Below, piece by piece: positions 39,058-48,044 of a DNA stretch of 64,000 nucleotides. The stretch is from Nocardioides sp. (lineage in GTDB: Bacteria > Actinomycetota > Actinomycetes > Propionibacteriales > Nocardioidaceae). Position 1 is the first letter of the stretch. Each line of letters begins with the position of its first letter. The translations under genes were made by a program, and so were the position numbers. Where the stretch lies: the NCBI RefSeq assembly GCF_014360585.1, contig NZ_JACIXG010000009.1, forward strand, positions 1-64,000, given 5' to 3'. The notes under the pieces were generated by a model, which was given only the letters and a program-made list of their open reading frames with translations, did not search any database and was not told the origin of the DNA.

Positions 39058-40226
39058 GCCAACGACGCTCCCACCTTGATGTGCCCCTTGAGCAGGTTTC
39101 GGGCGATCGTACGGCGCTGGATCTCGTCGGTGCCCTCGAAGATGCGGAGCAGGCGCAGCTCCCGGTACCAGCGCTCCAGGGGAAGCTCCTTGGTGTAGCC
39201 CATGCCGCCGTGGATCTGGAGGACGCGGTCGACGACCCGGTTGGCCATGTTGGTGCCGTAGAGCTTCGCGATGGACGAGGTGTGCCGGGCGTCCATCTTG
39301 TTCTCGACCTGCCAGGCGGCGTGCAGGGTCAGCCAGCGGGCGGCCTCCAGCTCGACGGCGCTGTCGGCGATGTGACCCTGGATGAACTGGTAGTTGGCGA
39401 TCGGCTGACCCATCGACTGCCGGTTGTTGGCGTGCTCGATGGCCATCTCGAGCATGCGCTCGGCGGCACCGATGGCGCCGGCGGGGATCATGAAGCGACC
39501 GTTGCCGATCCACTGCATCGCCAGCTCGAAGCCCTTGCCCTCCTCGCCGAGGATGTGGTCGTTCGGGACGCGGACGTCCTGGAAGCTCAACGCGCCCGGG
39601 CCCCACTCACCCATGGTCGGGATGGGCGTGGACTCCCAGCCCATCGCCCGGTCGACCAGGAAGCAGGTGACACCGCCGTCGGCGCCCTTCGCGGGGTCGG
39701 TGACGGCGAAGACCATGACGAAGTCGGCCTCGTTGCCGTTGGTGATGAAGGTCTTCTCGCCGTTGATCACCCAGTCGTCGCCGTCCCGGACCGCCTTGGT
39801 CCGGATGTTGCGGGCGTCGGAGCCGGCGCCCGGCTCGGTGATGGCGAAGCAGCTGCGGCGCTCACCCTCGATGGTGGGGATGAGGTACTCCTGCTTCTGC
39901 GCCTCGGTGCCGGCGTAGAGGATGTTGTCCGCGCTGCCGCCGAAGCGGAACGGCACGAAGGTGCGGCCGGCCTCGCCCGCGATGATCGCCGACATGACGG
40001 CTCCCGCGGCCATCCCGCCGTACTCCTCCGGGGTGTTGATGCCCCAGTAGCCGTACTTGCGGGCCTTTGCCTGCAGGTCCTTGAGCTGGCCCGGCTCGAG
40101 GGCCGGCCGGCCGTTCCGCTCGTTGAGGAGAACCTGGTCCTCCAGTGGCATCACCTCTTTGGTGATGAACTGGCGAACCGCCTCCTTGACCGCTCGATGC
40201 TCTTCTCCCAGCGCGAAGTCGATCAT
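39054..40226 (-). CDS. acyl-CoA dehydrogenase
   Basis: CFAITEPGAGSDARNIRTKAVRDGDDWVINGEKTFITNG; QIHGGMGYTKELPLERWYRELRLLRIFEGTDEIQR. Confidence 0.95.
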   Translation of the reverse strand: MIDFALGEEHRAVKEAVRQFITKEVMPLEDQVLLNERNGRPALEPGQLKDLQAKARKYGYWGINTPEEYGGMAAGAVMSAIIAGEAGRTFVPFRFGGSADNILYAGTEAQKQEYLIPTIEGERRSCFAITEPGAGSDARNIRTKAVRDGDDWVINGEKTFITNGNEADFVMVFAVTDPAKGADGGVTCFLVDRAMGWESTPIPTMGEWGPGALSFQDVRVPNDHILGEEGKGFELAMQWIGNGRFMIPAGAIGAAERMLEMAIEHANNRQSMGQPIANYQFIQGHIADSAVELEAARWLTLHAAWQVENKMDARHTSSIAKLYGTNMANRVVDRVLQIHGGMGYTKELPLERWYRELRLLRIFEGTDEIQRRTIARNLLKGHIKVGASLA

Positions 40227-40252
40227 GCCCGCTCCTTCAGTTAGAGTGAGTT

Positions 40253-40273
40253 TCTAGAATCATTTTCTAGAAT
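40253..40273. promoter_or_regulatory. putative TetR operator, copy A (ACAD/tetR divergent promoter)
   Basis: TCTAGAATCATTTTCTAGAAT containing CTAGAA-n5-TTCTAG; matches 17 of 21 bases at 51087-51107. Confidence 0.65.
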
Positions 40274-40365
40274 GGACTATGAGAAGCGTCACGCAGTCGC
40301 GGTTCGTCGTCAAGAGGAATTGCGCATATTCTGAGAAGATCCCGCAGGACGACGAGGAGTGAACG

Positions 40366-41010
40366 ATGTCGCTAGAGGTCGAACAACAGAGCCCCGGAGG
40401 GCGTCGTTGGGCCAAGACCGAGGAGACGCGCCGTCAGCTCTTGGACGCTTCTCGGGAGGTCTTCGCCGAGAAGGGCTACACGGTGGCGAGCGTGTCCGAC
40501 GTCGTCGCCCGCGCGGACTCCAGCGTCGGCAGCGTCTACCACCACTTCGGTGGCAAGGAGCAGCTCTACCTCGCGCTGTGGGAGGAGTACGTCGGCAGGC
40601 TCGCCGCCGCCGCGGCCGCGAGCGTGGCGAAGCTCCGCAAGAGCGGGGTGGAGGCGCCGCTGGACCAGTTCGAGGCCGGGGCACTGGCCTACCTCGATGC
40701 GGTCTGGGAGGACCGCGAGCTGCTGCCGGTCTTCTACGCCGGCGACGGCCCTCCCGGGTTCGAGGTGATGCGCCGACGCCGCAACACCGAGTGGGTCCGC
40801 CGCAACCTGCAGGTCCTCGGCCTCGGTGGCAGCGACGAGGACAAGCTGCTCGGTGCGATCCTGACCGCTCTCATCGGTGAGGCGGCCAGGATGACGGCCG
40901 GGTGCGAGACGAAGCGCCAGGCGCGGCGGGTCTCCCGGCACGCGATCGTGCTGGCACAGCGCCTCTTTGCCGGAGAGATCGCCGAGGGTGTTCCGCAGGC
41001 CTCCGAGTAG
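40366..41010 (+). CDS. TetR family transcriptional regulator
   Basis: RRQLLDASREVFAEKGYTVASVSDVVARADSSVGSVYHHFGGKEQLYLALWEEY. Confidence 0.92.
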   Translation: MSLEVEQQSPGGRRWAKTEETRRQLLDASREVFAEKGYTVASVSDVVARADSSVGSVYHHFGGKEQLYLALWEEYVGRLAAAAAASVAKLRKSGVEAPLDQFEAGALAYLDAVWEDRELLPVFYAGDGPPGFEVMRRRRNTEWVRRNLQVLGLGGSDEDKLLGAILTALIGEAARMTAGCETKRQARRVSRHAIVLAQRLFAGEIAEGVPQASE

Positions 41011-41016
41011 GCCTGC
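40995..41016. terminator. hairpin spanning the tetR stop codon (convergent junction)
   Basis: GCAGGCCT-ccgagt-AGGCCTGC, perfect 8-bp stem. Confidence 0.5.
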
Positions 41017-41050
41017 GGGTCTCGTCAAGCTCGACCATCGGGGCCGACGG

Positions 41051-41911
41051 TCAGCGCCAGGTGGCCAGGCCACGGTCGATGACCACGGTGCCGTCCTCCT
41101 TTCGGGTCTGGAAGGCGGTCGTGGTGTCGTCGACGCGCCACATCGCGACCTGAAGGGTCTCCCCGGGAAGGACCGGTGCGGAGAAGCGTCCGCTCATCGT
41201 CGCCAGCCTGTCCCCGTCGCCTTCGGCGATCGTGCGGACCAGCGCTCGGCCGGTGACCCCGTAGGTGCAGAGCCCGTGCAGGATGGGGCGTTCGAAGCCG
41301 CCTCGCGCCGAGAAGCGTGGGTCCGAGTGGAGCGGGTTGCGGTCGCCGCTGAGGCGGTAGAGCAGGGCCTGACCGGGCCAGGTCGGCATCGTCGCCAGGT
41401 CGTCGGGATCACGCTCCTGGATCGGCGACGCGACCTTCGGGCCAGGATCGCCGCCGAACCCGCCCTCACCCCGGATGAACACCGAGCTGCGGGTGGTGAC
41501 GACGGGCTCGCCCGTTGCCGGGTCGACCGCCTCGGCCTGGCTCGTGACCAGGGCCCCCGACCCCTTGTCGTACATGCCGGTCACCTGGGAGGTGAGCGAG
41601 ACGGTCCCCTCCGCGGTCAGGGGGCGGTGCAGGACGACCTCCTGCTCGGCGTGGACCAGCATTGCCGGGTTGAAGTCGCCCATCCTCCTCCCGCCACGTC
41701 TGGCGCCCCAGGTGACCATCACGCCGAAGGTCGGCAGCACCTTCTGCTCCGGGCACGCGTCGTCGCCGTGCTCGGTGGTGTAGGCCAGGTCGGTCAGTGG
41801 GTCGTCGTGCCCTGCGCCGACACCGAGGGCGTAGAGCAGCGTCTCGGCGCTGGTCCAGGATCGCTCCTCCGGCTCGGAGCGTACGCCGACAACGGACTGG
41901 TCGAGACTCAT
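41051..41911 (-). CDS. MaoC family (hydratase-2 type, double hot-dog) dehydratase
   Basis: YALGVGAGHDDPLTDLAYTTEH; LYRLSGDRNPLHSDPRFSARGGFERPILHGLCTYG. Confidence 0.9.
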   Translation of the reverse strand: MSLDQSVVGVRSEPEERSWTSAETLLYALGVGAGHDDPLTDLAYTTEHGDDACPEQKVLPTFGVMVTWGARRGGRRMGDFNPAMLVHAEQEVVLHRPLTAEGTVSLTSQVTGMYDKGSGALVTSQAEAVDPATGEPVVTTRSSVFIRGEGGFGGDPGPKVASPIQERDPDDLATMPTWPGQALLYRLSGDRNPLHSDPRFSARGGFERPILHGLCTYGVTGRALVRTIAEGDGDRLATMSGRFSAPVLPGETLQVAMWRVDDTTTAFQTRKEDGTVVIDRGLATWR

Positions 41912-41991
41912 GCCGCCGCCTCCGTCGAGGTGAAGAAAGGATACGGAACCGGCGGCCTGAGGCCTATTGTCGCTCGCTGACGCTCGCTCAT
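41908..41991 (-). CDS. mini-ORF copy 3 (diverged): MSERQRATIGLRPPVPYPFFTSTEAAA
   Basis: 27 codons; coupled by ATGA to the SDR stop and the MaoC start, same architecture as copies 1 and 2. Confidence 0.45.
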   Translation of the reverse strand: MSERQRATIGLRPPVPYPFFTSTEAAA

Positions 41992-42902
41992 GCCTCAGGA
42001 GTCCTTCCGCTGGTGAGCGAGTTCGACCGGGCCTCCGCGATCATGCTGGGGAGCACCACGTCGAGCTCCTCGACGGTCCACGGCCCGTCCTTCTCCTCCG
42101 TCGGGCCGGCGACCCAGCCCTCGGCCACGCTCACGTGCCCACCGCGTACGTTGAAGACGCGACCGGTCACCTCGCGCGCCGACGGCGAGGCCAGCCAGGC
42201 GACGACGGGGGAGACGTTCTCGGGCGCGCCCGGGTTCCACTCGCCCTCGGCCACCTGCGGCCGGTTGGGGTTGAGGTTCTCCGTCATCCGGGTCAGCGCG
42301 GCCGGTGCGATCGCGTTGACCGTGATGCCGTAGCGGCGCAGCTCCTGGGCGGCGATCACGGTCATCGCCGCGATGCCCGCCTTGGCGGCGCCGTAGTTGA
42401 TCTGCCCGGGGTTGCCGTAGATGCCCGAGGAGGACGTGGTGTTGATGATCCGGGCATCGACGTCCTCGCCCTGCTTGGAGAGCTCGCGCCAGTGCTGGGC
42501 GGCCACGCTCATCGGGGCGAAGGTGCCGCGGAGATGGACCTTGACCACGGCGTCCCACTCGTCGATGGACATGTTGACCAGCATCCGGTCGCGCAGGATG
42601 CCGGCGTTGTTGACCAGGACGTCGACCTTGCCCCACTGGTTGAGGGCGTCCTGGAACAGCTTCTGCGCGCCTTCGGGATCGCTGATGTCGCTGCCGTTGG
42701 CGATCGCCTCGCCGCCGAGTGCGCGTACCTCCTCGACCACCTGCTGGGCGGGGTCGTCGGCCTTGCCGGTGCCGTCGAGGCCGGCACCGAGGTCGTTGAC
42801 CACGACTGCGGCTCCGCGCCGCGCGAACTCGAGGGCGTGGGCTCGGCCGAGTCCACGCCCGGCGCCGGTGATGATGACGACCTGTCGGTCGGTGTGTGCC
42901 AT
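41988..42902 (-). CDS. SDR family oxidoreductase (MFE-2-type 3-hydroxyacyl-CoA dehydrogenase-like)
   Basis: VVIITGAGRGLGRAHALEFARRGAAVVVNDLGAGLDGTG; NNAGILRDRMLVNMSIDEWDAVVKVHLRGTF. Confidence 0.92.
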   Translation of the reverse strand: MAHTDRQVVIITGAGRGLGRAHALEFARRGAAVVVNDLGAGLDGTGKADDPAQQVVEEVRALGGEAIANGSDISDPEGAQKLFQDALNQWGKVDVLVNNAGILRDRMLVNMSIDEWDAVVKVHLRGTFAPMSVAAQHWRELSKQGEDVDARIINTTSSSGIYGNPGQINYGAAKAGIAAMTVIAAQELRRYGITVNAIAPAALTRMTENLNPNRPQVAEGEWNPGAPENVSPVVAWLASPSAREVTGRVFNVRGGHVSVAEGWVAGPTEEKDGPWTVEELDVVLPSMIAEARSNSLTSGRTPEA

Positions 42903-42927
42903 GGGTCTGCTCCTTCGGGTGGTGGGG

Positions 42928-44070
42928 TCAGGGCTGGTTGGCGAGGATCAGGGTCGCCGCGCTCATGAACATGCCGCCGTTGCCGAGCACCAGGCTGGTG
43001 CTGACGTCGTCGACCTGCGCGGCGGCCTCGCCGCGCAGCTGGCGTACGGACTCCTGGATCGCGAACATCCCGTACATGCCGGTGTGGGTGTAGGACATGC
43101 CGCCGCCGTTGGTGTTCATGGGCAGCCGCCCGCCGGGCGAGGTGTGGCCATCGGCGATGAACGCCCCCGACTCCCCGCGCCCGACGAAGCCCATGTCCTC
43201 GAGGCCGTAGAGGGGGACGTGCGCGAAGGCGTCGTAGATCATCAGGTGGTCGATGTCGGCCGTCGAGGTGCCCGACTCCTTGAACGCCGCCTGGCTGGAC
43301 AGCGTGAACTGCTTGCAGCGGGTCATGTCCTCCATCTGCGAGATCAGCGGGGTGGTGGCCGCCTCGCCGGTGCCGAGGATGTGGACCAGCGGCTTGTCGC
43401 TGCCGTGCGCCTCGGCGAACTCGCGGGAGGCGACGACCAGCGCTCCACCGCCGTCGGTCACCAGGCAGCACATCAGCAGCGTGAACGGGTCGGCGATCAT
43501 CTTGGCGCCGAGGACATCGTCGACGGTGACCTCGTCCCGGAACGTCGCCCGCGGGTTGCGGGCGGCCCAGCGCCGTTGCGCGACCGCGACCTCGGCGAGC
43601 TGCTCGAGGGTGTTGTCGGTCTCGTGCAGGAACCGGCGGGCGGGCACGGTGAAGCTGGTCGGCGGGCCGACGATCCCGTACGGCATCTCGAACTGCGCCA
43701 TCACCGAGTCGTTGGCGCGCGGGTACGGCGGTGCGCCCACCCGGGACCGGCCGGACTCGCCGTGGGTGATCAGCACGACGTCGGCGTAGCCCGCCTTGAT
43801 CGCCGCCGTCGCGTGACGTACGTGGAAGAGGAAGGAGGAGCCGCCGACGCCGGTGCCGTCGACGTAGGTCGGGGTGATCCCGAGGGCGTGCGAGACCTGG
43901 ATCGGGCCGGGGACCGAGACCGACGCGATGCCGTCGACCTGGTCCTTGGTCAGGTTCGCGTCGGCGAGCGCCCGACGCGCGCCCTCGAGGTGCAGCTCGA
44001 GGGTCGAGGTGGTGGGCAGCTTGCCGATGTCGGTCTCGGCCGCGCCCATGATGACGACTTCGCGACCCAT
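42928..44070 (-). CDS. thiolase-fold / lipid-transfer (SCP-x/Ltp-like) protein
   Basis: VVIMGAAETDIGKLPTTSTLELHLEGARRALADANLTKDQVDGIAS; GGGMSYTHTGMYG; followed by a DUF35 gene. Confidence 0.88.
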   Translation of the reverse strand: MGREVVIMGAAETDIGKLPTTSTLELHLEGARRALADANLTKDQVDGIASVSVPGPIQVSHALGITPTYVDGTGVGGSSFLFHVRHATAAIKAGYADVVLITHGESGRSRVGAPPYPRANDSVMAQFEMPYGIVGPPTSFTVPARRFLHETDNTLEQLAEVAVAQRRWAARNPRATFRDEVTVDDVLGAKMIADPFTLLMCCLVTDGGGALVVASREFAEAHGSDKPLVHILGTGEAATTPLISQMEDMTRCKQFTLSSQAAFKESGTSTADIDHLMIYDAFAHVPLYGLEDMGFVGRGESGAFIADGHTSPGGRLPMNTNGGGMSYTHTGMYGMFAIQESVRQLRGEAAAQVDDVSTSLVLGNGGMFMSAATLILANQP

Positions 44071-44528
44071 CAGGCGCTCTCCTTCCCGGCGTTCTCAGGC
44101 ACAGGGGCGAAGACCGGCACGGCAGCGCCCGTACGCTGCTCGAAGCGGACCTCGACCGGCATGTCGAGCTCGAGCGTCTCCGGATCCGCGTCGACGAGGT
44201 TGGTCATCATCCGAGGGCCCTCCTCGAGCTCGACCACGGCGATCACGGTCGGGACCGGGAAGCCGGGGGCGGGGCGGTGGGAGACGACGTAGGTGTGCAG
44301 CAGGCCCTTGCCCGAGCAGGTGACCCACTCGAGATCGGTGGAGCCGCACTGCGGGCAGGACGAGCGCGGATAGAAGAAGACCTGGTCGCACGGTCTGCAC
44401 CTCGGCAGGTCGAGCCGGCCGGCGGCGGTGGCGTCCCAGTAGGGCTGGGTCTCCGGTGTCGCCCGGGGCGCGAACCGCGCCTCCGGAGACACCTCTGGGG
44501 TCGCCGTTCTCGTTGAGTGCTGGGTCAT
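44070..44528 (-). CDS. Zn-ribbon / OB-fold (DUF35) protein
   Basis: LPRCRPCDQVFFYPRSSCPQCGSTDLEWVTCSGKGLLHTYVVSHRPAPGF. Confidence 0.9.
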   Translation of the reverse strand: MTQHSTRTATPEVSPEARFAPRATPETQPYWDATAAGRLDLPRCRPCDQVFFYPRSSCPQCGSTDLEWVTCSGKGLLHTYVVSHRPAPGFPVPTVIAVVELEEGPRMMTNLVDADPETLELDMPVEVRFEQRTGAAVPVFAPVPENAGKESA

Positions 44529-45406
44529 ACGGTGCTGCCTTTCTCCCGCATCCGGACGGCGCGAGTGTCGAGGAAGTGAAGGATGGCCTCGACCGAGGCC
44601 CGGGCGGCCGGACGGCGTTGGTCGTCGACCTTGGCGTAGACGTGGTCGGTGATCTGCTCGCGGGCCACGCCGTCGGCCAGCAGCCCGGCGACCTGGTCGA
44701 TCCGTCGCTGCCTGTCGGCGATCCGCGCATGCAGGTAGGTGGTCGGCTCGCGCACCGCCGGCCCGTGGCCCGGCAGCAGGATCCAGTCGTCGTCGACCAG
44801 GTCGGCGATCCTGGCCATCGAGCCGAGGATGTCCGCGACGGTGCCGTCAGGATGCGAGATGTAGGGGTTGAACCGGGCCAGCACGGTGTCGCCGGTGAGC
44901 ATCACGCGGCGGTCGCCGAGCGAGAAGCTCACGCCGTCGGAGGTGTGCCCCGGGGTGGAGAGGGTGCGGATCTCCGTACGTCGGCCCAGGTCCAGCCGGG
45001 TCCCGTCGGGGATGACCCCCTGCTGGACCCGTGGTCTGATCGGGGCCTGCCAGCGCTCGGCGACCGCGCTGGCGGCCTGGGAGTGGTCGCCGTGATGGTG
45101 GCTGAGGAGGATCGTCTCCACGCGGGCACCCGCATCGCGGACCACCTCGTCGATCCGGTCCAGATGGCCGGGGTCGGTCGGGCCGGGGTCGATGACCACG
45201 GCCCGCCCGTCCCCGACGACGATCCAGGTGTTGGTGCCCTCGTACGTCCAGTGGTTGGCGTTCGGCGCGAGCAGGAGGTGGACGCCGGCGGTGACCTCCA
45301 CCGGCTCCCCGGGTCTCGGCGGCGCCCCGCCGACGTCCCACATCGCCTCGATGCGGCACGAGTCGTCCCGACGGTGCTCGTTCTGGACGGGAGGGCGGCT
45401 GCTCAC
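44525..45406 (-). CDS. MBL fold metallo-hydrolase
   Basis: TNTWIVVGDGRAVVIDPGPTDPGHLDRIDEVVRDAGARVETILLSHHHGDHSQAA; GHTSDGVSFSLGDRRVMLTGDTVL. Confidence 0.93.
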   Translation of the reverse strand: MSSRPPVQNEHRRDDSCRIEAMWDVGGAPPRPGEPVEVTAGVHLLLAPNANHWTYEGTNTWIVVGDGRAVVIDPGPTDPGHLDRIDEVVRDAGARVETILLSHHHGDHSQAASAVAERWQAPIRPRVQQGVIPDGTRLDLGRRTEIRTLSTPGHTSDGVSFSLGDRRVMLTGDTVLARFNPYISHPDGTVADILGSMARIADLVDDDWILLPGHGPAVREPTTYLHARIADRQRRIDQVAGLLADGVAREQITDHVYAKVDDQRRPAARASVEAILHFLDTRAVRMREKGSTV

Positions 45407-47052
45407 TCCTGCTCCATCCACATGTTCTGGAGCTCGCGGGAGGAGTAGTCCGGGTGCGGGTAGTAGTTGTGGACCTTGCCCGAGTAGAGCGTCTGGGTGT
45501 CGTAGGCGTAGAGCGGCAGCGGGGTGGAGACGTTCTCCATGATGTAGCGCTCGATGTCTTGCAGCGCCTTCTCCCGCTCGGCCTCGTCGGTGATGACGCG
45601 CTGTGCGGCGACCATCTTGTCGAGCTCGGGGTCGTTGACCCGGGACCAGTTGCGGGTCCCGGTGCTGGTGTACTCCGAGGTGAGATACTCGTCGGCCGTC
45701 AGCATGGGGGTCTGCAGGCCGTACATGATGTCGTACTTCGTCTCCGGCCACGTCGAGCTGACGTAGGTGGCGTAGTCCTGCTGGTCGATGGTCAGCTTGA
45801 TGCCGACCTTGCCCAGGTCCTCCTGGATCCACTGGGCCTCGCGCAGGATCGTCTCGCCGTAGCCGTCGGTGGCGACCAGCTCGGCCTCGAAGCCGTCCGG
45901 GTACCCGGCCTCGGCCAGCAGCTCCTTGGCCTTCTCGGGGTCGTACTCCAACAGCTCGTCGACCTCGTCCTGGGGCAGCGAGCCGAACAGCGTCGGGGTG
46001 ATCGGACCGGTGAGGCTCCCACCGGATCGCAGAGCCTTGATCATCCCCTCCTTGTCGATGGCGTGCGCGACCGCGCGCCGGACCTCGAGCTTGCTGAAGG
46101 GCCCCTCCGCCGCGTTCATGAAGACCCGGGTCTGGGTGATGCCCTTCTCCGTACGCAGCTGGAGCCCGTCGATCTGGCTGAGGAGCTGTTCGACCTGGCG
46201 CTTCTCGGTGGAGAGCGAGGAGATCATGTCGAGCTTGCCGCTGCGCAGCGCGGCGATCTGCGCCTGGGCGTCGGGGAGCACGGTGGTCTGGATGCCGTCC
46301 AGGTGGGGGAGACCCTCGACGAAGTAGTCGGGGTTCTTCTCCATGACCCGCTCCTGGTCGCGCTTCCAGCTCTTCAGCACGAACGGCCCGGTGCCGATGG
46401 CCTCCTCGGCGAAGCTGAACTCACCCGAGGTGCCCTCGCAGGGGAGGATCGACATGAACGGGTTGGCCATCGTCTGGTCGAAGCCGGTGTTCGCCGAGGC
46501 GAGTGTGAAGACCACGGTGTACGGGTCGGGGGTCTCCAGCTTGGCCACGTTGGCGACCAGGCCGAGCTGGTGCCCGGGCAGGCTCTTGATCCGGTCCACC
46601 GTGCACTTCACGTCGGCCGAGGTGAGCTCGCGACCGTTGACCGGCGGCTTGTCATGGAACTTGACGCCCTGACGGAGGTTGAAGGTCCAGGTCTTCAGGT
46701 CGTCCGACTTCGACCACTTCTCGGCCAGGTCGCCCTCGAGCTCGCTCGAGCCGTACTCGACGTCCTTGCCGGTCTTCGGTGCGACCAGCCGGCTGTAGAC
46801 CGTGCCGACCGCGACGTGAGTCATGTAGGACGCCTCCTTGTGGATGTCCAGCGAAGGCGCGTCGGTGGTTGCCGCCGTGTGCAGGATGCCGCCGTCCTGG
46901 GGCGGCCCGGCATCCTCGACGATCTCGCCTTTCCCGGAGGCGTCTGTGCCCGTGCCGCAGGCGGCGGTGAGGGCGAGGCAGGCGGCGGCCACGGCCGCGC
47001 CGGCGGTCCGAACCGGTGATCTCTGGAGGCGAAGCATGGGGTGGGACATCAC
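45403..47052 (-). CDS. ABC transporter substrate-binding protein, family 5 (DppA/OppA-like)
   Basis: Lipoprotein signal CLALTAACGTG; LAEKWSKSDDLKTWTFNLRQGVKFHDKPPVNGRELTSADVKCTVDRIK. Confidence 0.93.
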   Translation of the reverse strand: MMSHPMLRLQRSPVRTAGAAVAAACLALTAACGTGTDASGKGEIVEDAGPPQDGGILHTAATTDAPSLDIHKEASYMTHVAVGTVYSRLVAPKTGKDVEYGSSELEGDLAEKWSKSDDLKTWTFNLRQGVKFHDKPPVNGRELTSADVKCTVDRIKSLPGHQLGLVANVAKLETPDPYTVVFTLASANTGFDQTMANPFMSILPCEGTSGEFSFAEEAIGTGPFVLKSWKRDQERVMEKNPDYFVEGLPHLDGIQTTVLPDAQAQIAALRSGKLDMISSLSTEKRQVEQLLSQIDGLQLRTEKGITQTRVFMNAAEGPFSKLEVRRAVAHAIDKEGMIKALRSGGSLTGPITPTLFGSLPQDEVDELLEYDPEKAKELLAEAGYPDGFEAELVATDGYGETILREAQWIQEDLGKVGIKLTIDQQDYATYVSSTWPETKYDIMYGLQTPMLTADEYLTSEYTSTGTRNWSRVNDPELDKMVAAQRVITDEAEREKALQDIERYIMENVSTPLPLYAYDTQTLYSGKVHNYYPHPDYSSRELQNMWMEQE

Positions 47053-47073
47053 GGACTCCTTGGATGGGATGGG

Positions 47074-47961
47074 CTATCGGCGCTGTTTGGGGTCGAGGAA
47101 GTCACGCATGGCGTCACCGAGCAGGTTGAACGCCAGGACGGACACGGAGAGGATCAGGCCGGGAACGACGGTCATCCACGGAGCGATCTCGAGCTGGCTG
47201 CGGCCTTCGCTGAGCATCCGGCCCCACGACGGTGTGGGAGGAGGGGTGCCGATGCCCAGGAAGCTGAGCGCGGACTCGGCGATGAGGATGACGGCGAAGA
47301 GCAGAGAGCCCATGACGAAGAGCGGGGCCATCAGGTTGGGGAGCCCGTACCGGAGCAGGATCCGCGGGGTGCTGCAGCCGACCGAGCGGGCGGCCTCGAC
47401 GTACGGCTCCTCGCGGATGCGGAGCATCTCGCCGCGGGCGACTCGGTTGATCGAGGGGATAACGAGCAGGCTCAGGGCGATCACGGTGTTGCGTACGCTC
47501 GGCCCGAGTAGGGCGGCGACGAACAGCAGCAGCACGATCGAGGGGATCGCCATCAGCGCGTCCATGATCCGCTGCAGGACGGAGTCGATCCAGGTGCCGC
47601 CGAAGTAGCCCGAGACGACGCCGACGATCAGGCCGATCACACCGCCGAGCGCGAGCGTGGAGACCGCGATCAGCAGCGAGGTCCGGGCACCGTAGAGCGA
47701 GCGGCTCAACACGTCGCGGCCGAGCTCGTCGGTGCCGGCGGGGTGGCCGCCGACCCCAGGAGGCGTGAGCAGGTTGACCCGGTCCTGGGCGAGCGGGTCG
47801 TACGGAGCGATCCAGGGCGCCAGGACCGCGACCACCACGAAGAGCGTGATCAGGAAGAGGGCGACGGCGCCGAGGGGCTGCTCCGTGGCGAACCGGACCA
47901 GACCGCCGCGGGCCTTGGGGTGGCGGGCTGCACGCGCGGCCCCGGAGATGGCGATGCTCAT
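47074..47961 (-). CDS. ABC transporter permease (DppC-like)
   Basis: GTDELGRDVLSRSLYGARTSLLIAVSTLALGGVIGLIVGVVSGYFGG; EAARSVGCSTPRILLRYGLPN. Confidence 0.93.
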   Translation of the reverse strand: MSIAISGAARAARHPKARGGLVRFATEQPLGAVALFLITLFVVVAVLAPWIAPYDPLAQDRVNLLTPPGVGGHPAGTDELGRDVLSRSLYGARTSLLIAVSTLALGGVIGLIVGVVSGYFGGTWIDSVLQRIMDALMAIPSIVLLLFVAALLGPSVRNTVIALSLLVIPSINRVARGEMLRIREEPYVEAARSVGCSTPRILLRYGLPNLMAPLFVMGSLLFAVILIAESALSFLGIGTPPPTPSWGRMLSEGRSQLEIAPWMTVVPGLILSVSVLAFNLLGDAMRDFLDPKQRR

Positions 47962-48044
47962 GGCGCCACCCCCGTAGCGCAGGCGCCAGAATACGGACGT
48001 GGCGCCCTGAGGTGCTCGATGGTCGCTCGCTTGCGCTCGCTCAT
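47958..48044 (-). CDS. mini-ORF copy 2: MSERKRATIEHLRAPRPYSGACATGVAP
   Basis: 28 codons; ATGA-coupled to the dppB-like stop and the dppC-like start; near-identical to copy 1. Confidence 0.5.
   Translation of the reverse strand: MSERKRATIEHLRAPRPYSGACATGVAP

Noticed and set aside
36404-39079. 891-aa plus-strand ORF
   Set aside because: Antisense to the NDP-forming acyl-CoA synthetase gene.
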